From assembly GCA_025934915.1 (NCBI GenBank), contig JAICWG010000025.1, positions 1 through 33,079 on the forward strand: 33,079 nucleotides of DNA. The letters are read 5' to 3'. Numbering within the stretch: position 1 is the stretch's first letter; each line of letters starts with the position of its first letter. This DNA comes from Nitrospira sp. (GTDB taxonomy: Bacteria > Nitrospirota > Nitrospiria > Nitrospirales > Nitrospiraceae). The notes beneath the pieces were generated by a model, which ran no database searches, was not told the origin of the DNA, and saw only the letters and a list, made by a program, of their open reading frames with translations. The position numbers and the translations under genes were made by a program. Below, one piece after another: positions 16,785-26,175 of this stretch.

Positions 16785-16825
16785 GGCCGTTGGGTAAAAC
16801 AGCCCTAAGTTTTCGAGCACTACTA

Positions 16826-17032
16826 ATGGCGCTTCGATCCTTTGCATGGTGGTTCATGATTGGGGCCTTGATGACCCTCTCCGTTCTAATGGTGCAGGGT
16901 GGGGTTCGCGATTTGTGGGAAGGGACTCATCCAGCTGGAGGTACCAACGTGTTCGTGTATTTTGGTACGACGCTCATCGGCGGGGGATTACTAGCTGGGT
17001 GTGTCGCGTTAATTATGAATCGCCTTCGATAG
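16826..17032 (+). CDS. Small two-helix membrane protein, unknown function
   Basis: 68 residues from ATG 16826, or 80 from a TTG at 16790. Two hydrophobic helices (SFAWWFMIGALMTLSVLMV and FVYFGTTLIGGGLLAGCVAL) flank a polar loop (RDLWEGTHPAGGT). I know no function. The promoter at 16756-16784 points to ATG 16826, although its ribosome-binding site is weak. The zinc-ribbon gene begins 20 bases after its stop, so the two are probably one transcript. Confidence 0.55.
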   Translation: MALRSFAWWFMIGALMTLSVLMVQGGVRDLWEGTHPAGGTNVFVYFGTTLIGGGLLAGCVALIMNRLR

Positions 17033-17052
17033 CCAGAGAGAACAGGAAATGT

Positions 17053-17241
17053 ATGCAGTGCCTCAAGTGCAAAGGGTTCATGCTCGTGGAGCGTCACTAT
17101 ACCCTCGTCAACAGGAGGATATACGCACGTTGCCTCAATTGCGGGTTTTGGATTGATCTGGCCGACCTCCTCCGGTTTTTTCATAAAGTGATTGATAGTG
17201 GGCGGAAAGGTGATAAAGTGCGTGAATCCTTCATATTCTAA
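17053..17241 (+). CDS. Small zinc-ribbon protein
   Basis: 62 residues from ATG 17053, which follows AGGA by about 8 bases. Four Cys in two knuckles, CLKC near residue 3 and CLNCG near residue 31, separated by a beta-hairpin-like stretch (MLVERHYTLVNRRIYARC), form a likely zinc ribbon. The C-terminal half is hydrophobic then basic (DLLRFFHKVIDSGRKG). The reading frame extends upstream of this start, but the added residues overlap the membrane-protein gene in another frame and look non-coding. The function is unknown. Confidence 0.6.
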   Translation: MQCLKCKGFMLVERHYTLVNRRIYARCLNCGFWIDLADLLRFFHKVIDSGRKGDKVRESFIF

Positions 17242-17256
17242 AAAGAGGCGGTCGTT

Positions 17257-18189
17257 GTGGCACAGTGCGACCATATTTCGCCCGATTATCACAGGCAGAG
17301 CTGGAGAAGCGTCTTCTCTTGCCTTGTTCTAGTTTCGACCATCTCTCTTTCGCCCCTCGCTTCCTCAATATGCCTCGCCTCAGGGATGGAAAATCACTCT
17401 AGAAACCAGATTACGTATCCTGTCAGTTATGCTCCGCAACCTTTCCCGTGGAAACGAATTCCGGCGCACAGTATTCTCCTGAAAGAATTGCGATCAGGCC
17501 GTATCCTGTTCGAGCACGAAGCTGAGAAACGTCTCTCGCCGGCCAGTCTAACCAAGATTATGTCGGCGCTGATCATTCTTGAGAAAGGGCGTCTGGATGA
17601 TCTGGCAACGGTGAGCAGGAATGCGGCAAGAGCTCCTAAGACTCACCTACGGCTGAAGGTCGGGGAAGTGTTTCGCCTTGGCGATTTGCTCAAGGCGATG
17701 ATGATGGTGTCAGCCAATGACGCCTGCCTGGCAGCTGTTGAGCATGTCGGAGGCGATGAAGAGCAATTTGTGACGTTGATGAACGCCAAGGCTCTAGCGC
17801 TTGGATTATCGGACACGCACTTCAGCAACGGGTGTGGCTTCGATGGTCCCGACCACTATTCAACAGCTGAAAATCTCGCGAAACTCAGTGAGGTAGCGAT
17901 GCGAAACGCGGTGTTCCGAGAACTCGTCAAAGAGGAACGAGAAATTATCACACCTGTCAGTGGATATCGCGCCTAAGTCCTACATAACACGAATCGTTTA
18001 CTTGGTCGGATTCCCGGCGTAGAAGGAGTGAAGACCGGATTCACCTCCAAAGCAGGCCGATGCCTGATTGCTAAAGTCTCTCAAAATGGTAGCGATCTGC
18101 TCATCGTGATCCTGAACTCTAACCGACGGTGGAATACAGCGAGAAGTCTGATCGATTACGGGTTTCGTCTCACGACCGCCGTCCAATAG
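17257..18189 (+). pseudogene. D-alanyl-D-alanine carboxypeptidase (S11) split by an in-frame TAA
   Basis: The full frame runs from GTG 17257 to TAG 18189 (310 codons plus stop), with a TAA at codon 240 (17974-17976). The first part is a signal peptide followed by a penicillin-binding fold with the catalytic SLTK at residues 97-100 and SAN at 152-154. After the TAA the same frame continues VLHNTNRLLGRIPGVEGVKTGFTSKAG, supplying the third box KTG at 259-261. The family usually has a Tyr-like residue before L-x-NTN, so a TAC/TAT to TAA change is the simplest explanation. The truncated product lacks KTG and should be inactive. Because the frame and motifs downstream are intact, the lesion is recent, an assembly error, or read through. 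Confidence 0.75.
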
Positions 18190-18268
18190 CTGTTTTCACC
18201 TCTCATCCTGTTGGGCAAATTCATTCTTGAGCACAGCTTCCGATTGATGGCGTCTCGCCTTGGCTGGA

Positions 18269-18790
18269 CTACCGTGGGGCGGTAAACTCGATGTTGATGT
18301 CCTTGCCAAGGTAATTCACCTGGAAACCTTGTTTATCGTAGGCCATGACGGCGCCCATGACGTTTTCGTCACCATACTCCTCTTGGCCTAACAACTTTCG
18401 GATGTCCTCTGGACTCTCACCATTGAGTACGTTACGAAAGATGCCTCTGGTCTTATACGCGAACCGGTTATTAATGAAAAGGAGATCGACCTTACCATCC
18501 TGAATACGCACCCCGGCCATTGGACCGGTCGGTTTTCGTTGATCGAGCAGGAAGATGAAAGTCGCTTCCTGCTCAGCCTTGATTCCAGAAATCTTTTCGT
18601 TCACGAGCATTTCAACAGCTTTGGATTCCGCGTCGCCGAGTTTGACGCCGAACAGAGAAATCTCGGCGCTCGAAATGGCCTTTGGTTCCATGACATCGCT
18701 CTTGCTTAACTCATACAGCTCGGCATGAGCTGAGCCAAACGCTGCTAGGATGCTCGCCAGTAGAATAATTGCCATACGCGCTTTCGTCAT
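18269..18790 (-). CDS. Exported protein of unknown function
   Basis: 173 residues from ATG 18790, chosen because it gives a clean signal peptide (MTKARMAIILLASILAAFG, cleavage near SAHA). A longer in-frame start at 18871 adds 27 residues that would spoil the signal. The mature domain (ISLFGVKLGDAESKAVEML, DGKVDLLFINNRFAYKTRGI, GESPEDIRKLLGQEEYG) has the repeated short strand-helix pattern of small periplasmic SmpA/BamE-like proteins. That resemblance is an impression only. It is convergent with the peptidase pseudogene. Confidence 0.6.
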   Translation of the reverse strand: MTKARMAIILLASILAAFGSAHAELYELSKSDVMEPKAISSAEISLFGVKLGDAESKAVEMLVNEKISGIKAEQEATFIFLLDQRKPTGPMAGVRIQDGKVDLLFINNRFAYKTRGIFRNVLNGESPEDIRKLLGQEEYGDENVMGAVMAYDKQGFQVNYLGKDINIEFTAPR

Positions 18791-18964
18791 GGTATCTAGC
18801 GTTTCTTTCGTAAGGGTTCGTGACTTGATCAGGATAGGTGCATCGATAGAATCAAGATAGGCATATAACACATTGTAGCCAAGAGCTACTAGACGTGCAA
18901 GGAACGGGATGCGCGAGCGCGCTGCTGGATAAGAGACTCGCCGGGTGGACGCGGTATCCTCGCA

Positions 18965-19258
18965 TCATGACTGGGGCTCATCGCCCAACAACATCGCCCC
19001 GAGTTCCCGAAGTCTGCAGAAGTAGGCTTGGGGCTCGCTGTCCAATGCTTCCGCCAGTTCATCGAGATCTCCCAAGCAGTCTTTCACGATGGCAACCCGT
19101 TGGTCGTCAAGGCCCTCGGAACTATCAAGGAAATAGACCACACAGCCGCTAATGACCGTGTCGATCGTCATCAATTGTCCTTGATGTGGGCTCGAAAACT
19201 GAGGCCAACCATTGGCACAATGCTGTTCCCACGCTATTGTAATCATGCTTCGATCCAT
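18965..19258 (-). CDS. Small acidic protein of unknown function
   Basis: 97 residues from ATG 19258 (MDRSMITIAWEQHC), chosen because AAGGAG lies 8 bases upstream; the frame opens at 19291. It is soluble and acidic towards the C-terminus (CLGDLDELAEALDSEPQAYF), with no motif I recognise. It lies downstream of gdhA on the same strand, about 115 bases after the gdhA stop. Confidence 0.55.
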   Translation of the reverse strand: MDRSMITIAWEQHCANGWPQFSSPHQGQLMTIDTVISGCVVYFLDSSEGLDDQRVAIVKDCLGDLDELAEALDSEPQAYFCRLRELGAMLLGDEPQS

Positions 19259-19374
19259 GAGGCGCTCCTTTCCCCATTCGTCATGTGACAAGCCAGCACC
19301 CTAGTGGATGCGGTCGCAGAGGGACCGGCATCAAGCAGAAGATCCAGCTGAAACGGCGTGGAGGAATCGCAGGA

Positions 19375-20625
19375 TCAGGGATACAGTCCACGCTGGAGAT
19401 GTGCTTGAGCAACTTGATCAATCCCACTCATGAGGGCCGCCATGCGCATTGACACTCGGTGTTCGGTCGAAAAATGAAGTGTCCGCTGAAAGGCGGACGT
19501 GATGATGTCTTGCAGCCGATGCTGGATGTCTGTTGCGCTCCAGAAAAATCGCTGAAGGTCCTGCACCCATTCAAAGTATGAGACGATGACGCCGCCGGAG
19601 TTGGCGAGAATATCGGGGATGACGAAGATGCCTTTGTCAGCAAGGATGCGGTCGGCTTCCAGGGTCGTCGGACCGTTCGCCCCTTCCGACAAAATTCGGC
19701 ACCTCAAAGAATTCGCATTCTTGCTTGTGATCTGTTCCGAGAGGGCAGCGGGTACGAGAACGGTGCACTCTAATCGCAGGAGTTCCTCGTTTGTGATCGC
19801 ATCCCCCAGTTTGGTGTCACGCAGTGGTCGGCTAGGATCGCGACGAAGTAATTCCATGACATCCAACCCCTTGGGGTTGTAAATTCCACCATGTACATCG
19901 CTGACGGCAATGACGCGTGCACCTTGTTGCTGCATGATGCGGGCGGTGTGTGAACCGACATTTCCGAATCCTTGAATCGCGACGGTGGCATTTTCGATCG
20001 ACAACTTAAGGTGACGAAGCACCTCTTGCGTCACATAGACGACTCCGCGTCCCGTCGCTTCTTCACGGCCCAAGCTCCCACCGATCGAGAGCGGTTTGCC
20101 GGTCACCACTCCAGGAACGGCGTAGCCGACTTGCTGGCTGTATGTGTCCATCATCCATGCCATGACCTGAGCATCGGTTCCCACGTCTGGGGCCGGTACA
20201 TCCTTGTCCGGGCCAATCAGTGGGAAAATCTCCGCGGCGTATCGCCTGGTCAGCCGCTGTAACTCGGCGGGAGACAGTTGTTTCGGCGCTACTGTAATTC
20301 CGCCTTTCGCTCCTCCATACGGCAAGCCGGCCAACGCACATTTCCACGTCATCCACATCGCGAGAGCGGCCACCTCACCGAGATTCACGTCGGGATGGTA
20401 ACGCACGCCTCCCTTGGATGGACCCCGGGATGAATCATGTTGAATGCGGTAGCCGGTGAAAACTTCCACGTGCCCGTCATCCATCCGAACTGGAAGGCTG
20501 ACGACGAGAGACCGCTGTGGAAGCTTCAGCCGTTCACGGAGGTTCGGGTCAAGTCCCATCGCTTCCGCTGCCTGATCGAACTGCGCGACGGCCAGACGAA
20601 AGGTCGGTGTATCAAGTTCTCGCAT
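19375..20625 (-). CDS. gdhA: Glutamate dehydrogenase (Glu/Leu/Phe/Val family)
   Basis: 416 residues. Catalyses reversible reductive amination of 2-oxoglutarate. The substrate domain has GYRIQHDSSRGPSKGGVRYHP and the catalytic lysine K107 in LPYGGAKGGI. VPAPDVGTDAQVMAWMMD carries the catalytic Asp. The Rossmann domain has VAIQGFGNVGSHTA. NSGGVIVSYFEW is the family C-terminal signature. Cofactor preference cannot be told safely from the motifs. ATG 20625 has GAGGAG upstream. It sits 45 bases after lipB on the same strand, probably in one transcript, although the functions are unrelated. Confidence 0.95.
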   Translation of the reverse strand: MRELDTPTFRLAVAQFDQAAEAMGLDPNLRERLKLPQRSLVVSLPVRMDDGHVEVFTGYRIQHDSSRGPSKGGVRYHPDVNLGEVAALAMWMTWKCALAGLPYGGAKGGITVAPKQLSPAELQRLTRRYAAEIFPLIGPDKDVPAPDVGTDAQVMAWMMDTYSQQVGYAVPGVVTGKPLSIGGSLGREEATGRGVVYVTQEVLRHLKLSIENATVAIQGFGNVGSHTARIMQQQGARVIAVSDVHGGIYNPKGLDVMELLRRDPSRPLRDTKLGDAITNEELLRLECTVLVPAALSEQITSKNANSLRCRILSEGANGPTTLEADRILADKGIFVIPDILANSGGVIVSYFEWVQDLQRFFWSATDIQHRLQDIITSAFQRTLHFSTEHRVSMRMAALMSGIDQVAQAHLQRGLYP

Positions 20626-20670
20626 AGGACTCCTCTACGCCAACACCATCCAGGTTCGTACACCGGCTGG

Positions 20671-21384
20671 TCATGCAACAGTCGAACAGTTTAAGGCAAA
20701 CACCGTCGCGAAGGTCTGAGCGAGTTCTTGCTTGACGATATCAACTTGGACGGCTGTTTGGCGTATTGCCGCCATGGATGTCACTCGGCAATCTGGAAAT
20801 CCACAGGGATGGATCCGTTGGAACGGCGTCAGATCCAAATCAACATTCAGAGCGAACCCGTGCAAGGTCACGCCGTGCTCGATTCGTACGCCCAGGAATG
20901 CGATTTTCTGTGGCTCAGGAGTCATGATCCACACACCTGGTTTACCAACGATACGGGAGCCGGTAATGTTCCAGAGCTCGAGTACCTGAATGATCACTTC
21001 TTCCAGTAACCAGACCAGTTGCCTGGGGCCCGCTGCATGTCGTTCAAGCTTGAGCACGGGGTAGACCACAATCTGTCCGGGGCTGTGAAAGGTCACAGAT
21101 CCTCCACGATTGACATGATGCAGTTCTGCGCCATCCGCGCATAATGCGGATTCACTGCCCCCCCAATGCGACAGCCTGGTCCTACGTCCGAGCGTGTAAA
21201 CCGGTGGATGTTCAAGGATCAGAACAGTATCCGGTTGGAGGTCGAGGAGACGTTCCTCATGCAAGCGAGACTGTATTTCCCACGCAATGAGATAGGGGAC
21301 CGGTTCTGGAAAGATACGAACCGCACCCGCATGACCGTGGGAAGAGCCCAAAAACTGAGACGTCACGGTATTCGCATCGATCAT
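20671..21384 (-). CDS. lipB: Octanoyl-[ACP]:protein N-octanoyltransferase
   Basis: Transfers octanoyl from acyl-ACP to lipoyl domains, the first step of lipoate assembly. 237 residues with LEHPPVYTLGRR, the signature RGGSVTFHSPGQIVVYPVL near 93-111, the catalytic lysine in QKIAFLGVRI (K160) and the thioester-forming Cys194 in HPCGFPDCRVTSM. The start at 21384 has no obvious Shine-Dalgarno, and the first 20 residues are not conserved-looking, so a later start is possible. No lipA is in the window. Confidence 0.93.
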   Translation of the reverse strand: MIDANTVTSQFLGSSHGHAGAVRIFPEPVPYLIAWEIQSRLHEERLLDLQPDTVLILEHPPVYTLGRRTRLSHWGGSESALCADGAELHHVNRGGSVTFHSPGQIVVYPVLKLERHAAGPRQLVWLLEEVIIQVLELWNITGSRIVGKPGVWIMTPEPQKIAFLGVRIEHGVTLHGFALNVDLDLTPFQRIHPCGFPDCRVTSMAAIRQTAVQVDIVKQELAQTFATVFALNCSTVA

Positions 21385-21530
21385 GGGATTACACGCTCAA
21401 AGGGTCAGGTCCCTTCATGAGGATGGTAAACCACTCACCAGCGGTCAGTTCCAAGGGTTCCGGTGGTAGAGCAAGAACTGGCTCTGCATGGTGGAGACAT
21501 TGTTGCATAACTCACCATGTAGAGGAAAGT

Positions 21531-21567
21531 CGAGTTGCGAAGGTATCGAGACTACCCTCGCAACTCG
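21531..21567 (-). terminator. Strong hairpin after the sigma factor gene
   Basis: A 15-bp stem with one A/C mismatch (arms 21531-21545 and 21553-21567) and a 7-base loop. On the minus strand it begins 15 bases beyond the sigma-gene stop. The run after it (ACTTTCC) is only modestly T-rich, so termination efficiency is uncertain. It separates the sigma gene from lipB. Confidence 0.6.
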
Positions 21568-21581
21568 TGAATCGAAGAGTG

Positions 21582-22835
21582 TTACTTGATGGCTGCGAAG
21601 AGTTCCTTGATCTCAGGGGTCTTCAACTTCTTCAGCGCTTTTGCCTCAATTTGGCGGATACGCTCGCGTGTCACGGACAAGCTTTGGCCGACTTGCTCCA
21701 AGGTGCTGGCTTCATCGTAGCCGATTCCGAAGCGGAGCCTGATGACGGTTTGCTCGCGAGGTGTGAGGATGCTCAAGATACGGTCCAGTTGTTCGGTCAG
21801 TTCACTTCGGTGGACATGAGCGTCGGGTGGAACTGCCTGGTGGTCTGGAATCATGTCCCCGAATTGCGTATCTCCATCACCGATCGGAGTTTCCAACGCC
21901 ACCGGCTCCTGAAAGGCCAGTACAGTCTCGCGGAGCCGCTCCGGTCTCATGCGCAGTACATGGGCAATCTCTTCTAAGCGAGCGGGCCGCCCGAACTGTT
22001 GCCCAAGTCTCCGCATCACACGGAGGATTCGATGCGAGGCCTCGGTTTGGTGAACCGGAATGCGAATCGTTCTTGATTGATCCGCCAGCGCCCGAGTGAT
22101 GCCCTGCCGAATCCACCATGTTGCGTAGGTGCTGAATTTGAATCCCTTTCGATACTGGTATCGCTCGGCCGCTTTCATCAGACCGATGTTGCCTTCTTGT
22201 ACGAGATCCAGCAAACTCAATCCTCGCCCCGTGTAATGTTTGGCAACATCCACCACCAAACGAAGATTGCACCGTACAAGCTCATCTTTACCTTGCTCCA
22301 AGATCACTCTAGCTGCGCGAATTTCTTCGAGCAACCCTTTCAGGGTCTTTACTGTGGCTGGTGTAGGCTTCAAGTCTAGGTCCGACGGGCTAAGGGCAGT
22401 GTTTAAGGCCTTCTCGGCTTTGTCTAACGCAGTGGCGGAAAGCCCGCTCAATCGTCTGATCAGTTGGAGTACGTTCACGTTGTCTGCAAGAACGGATGTC
22501 CGTTTGGATTTGAACAAGACTCTTATGGCTTGACGCAGAGCAGCCCGAATGCGCCTGGTCCCATGGTCCACCCGCTTGGCAATCGCGGTCTCTTCTTCAC
22601 GAGTCAACAGCCCTCGATCGCCGAACGACCGGAAGTATAAGGCTTCCAAGAGAAACGGGCTGGCGCCGTGGCTTGTACGCATGACCGGGTGAGCCTTCTC
22701 ATCCGATCCGGATTCCTCAGCCTCACGGCTGATCATTCCCAGCATGCCGCTGGCCTTGGCGTCATCGGCATCGACATCCGGGACGAATGTTTTCTGTATC
22801 TCCATCTCGTCAGAGACTCGCAATCCTTCTTTCAT
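21582..22835 (-). CDS. RNA polymerase sigma-70 factor, group 1/2 (RpoD/RpoS-like)
   Basis: 417 residues. Region 1.2 (SPFLLEALYFRSFGDRGLLTREEE) is near 59-82. A non-conserved helical spacer runs from about 90 to 180. Region 2 (LVRCNLRLVVDVAKHYTGRG, LVQEGNIGLMKAAERYQYRKG, FSTYATWWIRQGITRAL) is near 187-250. Region 3 and region 4 follow, with the helix-turn-helix STLEQVGQSLSVTRERIRQIEAKALKKLK. The -10 and -35 recognition parts look standard, so it should read consensus-like promoters. The short N-terminus without a large 1.1 domain suggests an alternative housekeeping-like sigma rather than the main RpoD. ATG 22835 has AAAAGG upstream. A hairpin follows the stop. Confidence 0.9.
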   Translation of the reverse strand: MKEGLRVSDEMEIQKTFVPDVDADDAKASGMLGMISREAEESGSDEKAHPVMRTSHGASPFLLEALYFRSFGDRGLLTREEETAIAKRVDHGTRRIRAALRQAIRVLFKSKRTSVLADNVNVLQLIRRLSGLSATALDKAEKALNTALSPSDLDLKPTPATVKTLKGLLEEIRAARVILEQGKDELVRCNLRLVVDVAKHYTGRGLSLLDLVQEGNIGLMKAAERYQYRKGFKFSTYATWWIRQGITRALADQSRTIRIPVHQTEASHRILRVMRRLGQQFGRPARLEEIAHVLRMRPERLRETVLAFQEPVALETPIGDGDTQFGDMIPDHQAVPPDAHVHRSELTEQLDRILSILTPREQTVIRLRFGIGYDEASTLEQVGQSLSVTRERIRQIEAKALKKLKTPEIKELFAAIK

Positions 22836-23094
22836 CGTGTCACCTTTTGCTCTGGTTGAACGTCATCTGCCCTTATTAGAGCCATATTCAGAGGAAAAGA
22901 TTCAACCGAATCGTGACTTATACTATGTCTACGAAGCAAAACGGATGCTGGATTGAAGATGAGAAACGGCGGGTGTGATCAGCTCAAAAAATAAGAAAGA
23001 TTAGACCAGGCTAATGAGGAAAGGAAGGAAGAGCTGTCACACTTATGCGGCATCTATGTAGGATCGGCATCAGCGATCAGGCTGAAATGCCACA

Positions 23095-23841
23095 CTACTT
23101 CGGTAACAGTCCTTTCATGAATGAGGCAAGAGTGTCGACCGGAATCGGGAAGATGGTCGTTGAGTTCTTCTCACCTGCGATCTCGGCGAGTGTCTGAAGA
23201 TACCGCAACTGAAGAGCCGCGGGGTTTTGACTAATGACATTAGCGGCTTCCGCGAGTTTCTGCGCCGCTTGAAATTCACCTTCAGCATGAATGATTTTGG
23301 CCCGTCGTTCCCGCTCAGCCTCAGCTTGTCGGGCGATCGTGCGTTGCATGTCTTGAGGGATATCGACGTTCTTCACTTCCACGGCAGCGACTTTGACTCC
23401 CCATGGCTCAGTCTGCTGATCGATAATCCGCTGCAGTTCGGCATTGATGTCATCGCGCTTCGCTAACAGGTCATCGAGCTGACTCTGGCCAAGCACGCTG
23501 CGCAGGGTGGTTTGGGCGACTTGCGACGTGGAATACAGATAATCTTGGACTGCAATCACGGCCCGTTGAGGGTCAACCACCCTCAGGAAGATGACGGCGT
23601 TCACTTTCACGGAAATATTGTCCAGTGTAATGACATCTTGGGAGGGGACTTCCATTGTCACAATTTGGAGATTGACGCGCACCATCTGTTGGAGGACCGG
23701 GATAACCAACCGAATGCGGGGCCCTTTCACGGTCTGAAACTTGCCCAGCACAAATACCACAAGCCGTTCGTATTCCATGACGCGCTTAAAACTGGCATAG
23801 AGCATGAGGACCAGTAAGGCTAACGGCATGAGCAATGACAT
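23095..23841 (-). CDS. Slipin (stomatin-like SPFH membrane protein)
   Basis: 248 residues. An N-terminal membrane helix ([16 protein letters not shown]) is followed by an SPFH domain ([45 protein letters not shown]) and a charged coiled coil ([26 protein letters not shown]). Slipins oligomerise in membrane microdomains. The upstream gene encodes its usual NfeD/ClpP-class partner, 25 bases away, so the two form a slipin-protease operon of the type described in Pyrococcus and many bacteria. Confidence 0.93.
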   Translation of the reverse strand: MSLLMPLALLVLMLYASFKRVMEYERLVVFVLGKFQTVKGPRIRLVIPVLQQMVRVNLQIVTMEVPSQDVITLDNISVKVNAVIFLRVVDPQRAVIAVQDYLYSTSQVAQTTLRSVLGQSQLDDLLAKRDDINAELQRIIDQQTEPWGVKVAAVEVKNVDIPQDMQRTIARQAEAERERRAKIIHAEGEFQAAQKLAEAANVISQNPAALQLRYLQTLAEIAGEKNSTTIFPIPVDTLASFMKGLLPK

Positions 23842-23866
23842 AAATGGCTCCTTGTCTTCGGTCGGG

Positions 23867-25195
23867 TTATTTGTGAGCGGGGGCCACCTTCACGGTCAGT
23901 CCCTCGACCGACATCACCTCCGCAGCCTCTCCCTGCAGAATCGGGGTTTGGCTGACCGCCTCCCAGATCTCCCCCTGGACCATAATCTGACCGCGTGGAT
24001 TGAGATCCGTCCTGGCGATTCCGATCGAACCAATCATTCCTTCAACCCCAGTGACTGGTCTGCCACGAGTGCTCTTAACGGCCGTCCACGCAATGATTCC
24101 GATCAGGCAGCCGATCGTCATGACAGTCGGCAATAAAAAGGATAGGGATATTTGCAGAAAAGGCGCGTCACTCTTGATGAGGAACAGACCACCCAACATC
24201 ATCGCAGCCAATCCACCGAGCGCGAGCAATCCATAGCTGGTGACCGAAATTTCGAGCAGGAGGAAAACCGCGCCGAGTATCACAAGAAAGGCGCCTGCAT
24301 AGTTGACGGGGAGCGACTGAAGCGAATAGAAAGCCAAGATCAAGCTGATGGCGCCGATGATGCCGGGCAGGATGGTGCCGGGGCTGTAGAGTTCGGCCAT
24401 AATTCCAATGGTTCCGATAGACATCAGAAGATAGGCGATGTTGGGATCGCTCAAGATTTTGAGTAATTCCAGACGAGTTCCCATTGGGAATTCATGGAGA
24501 GTTGCGGTCTCGCTTGAGAACGTGATTGATCCATTAGGAACGGCAATCTTTCTTCCTCGCAGCTGTTTCAACAGCGTAGGGATGTCATTGGCAATCACGT
24601 CGATGATTTTAAGCTTCAAGGCTTCTTGCTCTGTCGCGGAGACGCTCTTTCGAACTGCATCTTCCGCCCATGACACATTGCGCCCATGCCGTTCGGCGAT
24701 GCTTTTGATGTACGCAGCCGCGTCGTTTTCAACCTTCTCTTTCATCGTATTATCCATCTCACCGCCACCCATTGCGACTGGATGTGCCGCGCCTATGTTG
24801 GTACCCGGCGCCATGGCGGCAACATGGGCCGCCATCGTGATGAAGACTCCTGCAGAGGCGGCTCGGCCTCCCGAAGGGGCGACGAACACGATCACCGGGA
24901 TGGGCGAACCGGTCATATCTTTGATCATCAGGCGCATGGAGGTATCCAATCCTCCGGGAGTATCCAGCTTGAAGATAAGAGCCTGTGCGCTCGATGTCTG
25001 GGCATACGCAATGGCGTCGTGAAGATATTCAGCTGCAACGGGGTTGATGACACCTTCATAGGTTGCGACGATGATGTCCTCGGCGAGAGCAGGGTTGGTT
25101 GGGAGAATCAAACAGAGTACAAACTCCGGTCCTACAATCGCCGCTGTGAGGAAACGGCCAAGCACAGTTCTCGTTTTTCGACCACCTTTAAGCAT
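23867..25195 (-). CDS. NfeD-family membrane serine protease (ClpP-class)
   Basis: 442 residues. A signal or anchor helix is followed by a ClpP-like protease domain. The nucleophile is probably S114 in [10 protein letters not shown], the oxyanion segment is [12 protein letters not shown], and a Lys at about 152-154 is the likely base, as in the archaeal 1510-N protease. Four to five hydrophobic helices (about 255-385) follow, and then the C-terminal NfeD OB-fold ([34 protein letters not shown]). Known relatives cleave the C-terminal region of the partner slipin. The start codon has no clear ribosome-binding site. Confidence 0.92.
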   Translation of the reverse strand: MLKGGRKTRTVLGRFLTAAIVGPEFVLCLILPTNPALAEDIIVATYEGVINPVAAEYLHDAIAYAQTSSAQALIFKLDTPGGLDTSMRLMIKDMTGSPIPVIVFVAPSGGRAASAGVFITMAAHVAAMAPGTNIGAAHPVAMGGGEMDNTMKEKVENDAAAYIKSIAERHGRNVSWAEDAVRKSVSATEQEALKLKIIDVIANDIPTLLKQLRGRKIAVPNGSITFSSETATLHEFPMGTRLELLKILSDPNIAYLLMSIGTIGIMAELYSPGTILPGIIGAISLILAFYSLQSLPVNYAGAFLVILGAVFLLLEISVTSYGLLALGGLAAMMLGGLFLIKSDAPFLQISLSFLLPTVMTIGCLIGIIAWTAVKSTRGRPVTGVEGMIGSIGIARTDLNPRGQIMVQGEIWEAVSQTPILQGEAAEVMSVEGLTVKVAPAHK

Positions 25196-25290
25196 CGTAA
25201 GATGTTGAATGATGAAAGGATCTTACGGTCCACTGGCTACCCTATCAAGGAAGGGCGCTCGGTTGCAAACGATGAAAGGAACCTCCTAGA

Positions 25291-26175
25291 ATGCGCGGCA
25301 TGTCCCGCTTTTCCAATGGCGAACGCATCCATCTTGTCGATCAAAAACGACGACAGTACGCCCTTACGTTGAAAGCAGGGGAGACGTACCAATTCAGTGG
25401 GCAGAAAATCGCACATGATGTGTTGATCGGCCGTCCCGACGGGTCCATCGTCACACTGTCTGGTGGCAAGAAGATGGTGGCGCTCCGACCGACTTTCGGT
25501 GAGTATGTGCTCAAGATGCCGAGAGGGGCGCAGGTCCTGTATCCCAAGGATCTCGCGATTATACCCATGTGGGCCGATATCTACCCGAGCGCTCGAGTGT
25601 TTGAGGCCGGAACCGGTTCAGGAGCCCTGACCATGGCTCTATTGCGCGCAGTGGGATCAGACGGCTTGGTGGTGACGTACGAGATTCGGGAAGATTTTGC
25701 ACAGACGGCAAAGACGAACATCGCCCGTTCTCTAAATCCGACTAATCTGCTCTGTTTCAGAAAAAACGCCTATGAGGGCATCGATTTACTGGACGACCAG
25801 ATGCCTTTCGATCGTGTCGTGCTTGACCTGCCGGAACCATGGCAGGTCGTACCGCATGCCATGAAAGCCCTTCGATCCGGCGGGATCTATCTGAGCTTTG
25901 TCCCCACAGTACCTCAAGTCATGCAAACGGTGGAGGCGCTTGAACGCACAGCCGTGTTTGGAATGATTGAAACATTTGAGACGTTGCTCAGAACCTGGTC
26001 CGTGCAAGGCAGGAGTGTGCGGCCTGATCATCGTATGGTGGCCCATTCCGGGTTCATCACGGTGGCTCGTAAGGTCCAACCAGGACTCCTTGGACCCACG
26101 CATGAGAGGGAAGTCCCCACCGATAGAGACCGAGAAAACACACAGGATGAGGCAGAAGAGGAACTGAACTTATGA
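25291..26175 (+). CDS. trmI: tRNA (adenine-58-N1)-methyltransferase TrmI
   Basis: 294 residues. An N-terminal small beta domain (ERIHLVDQKRRQYALTLKAG) precedes the class I methyltransferase fold. The SAM-binding motif VFEAGTGSGALT is near 103-114, and LDLPEPWQVVPHAMKAL corresponds to motif IV. It methylates A58 in the T-loop of tRNA. An in-frame ATG also occurs at 25300. The C-terminal 30 residues are acidic and unconserved. It opens a divergent transcript from the nfeD gene, and its last four bases overlap the SDR start (ATGA). Confidence 0.93.
   Translation: MRGMSRFSNGERIHLVDQKRRQYALTLKAGETYQFSGQKIAHDVLIGRPDGSIVTLSGGKKMVALRPTFGEYVLKMPRGAQVLYPKDLAIIPMWADIYPSARVFEAGTGSGALTMALLRAVGSDGLVVTYEIREDFAQTAKTNIARSLNPTNLLCFRKNAYEGIDLLDDQMPFDRVVLDLPEPWQVVPHAMKALRSGGIYLSFVPTVPQVMQTVEALERTAVFGMIETFETLLRTWSVQGRSVRPDHRMVAHSGFITVARKVQPGLLGPTHEREVPTDRDRENTQDEAEEELNL

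Noticed and set aside
23041-23090. Weak inverted repeat GATCG...CGATC after the slipin gene
   Set aside because: Only 5 bp with no T-run on the minus strand; insufficient for a terminator call.
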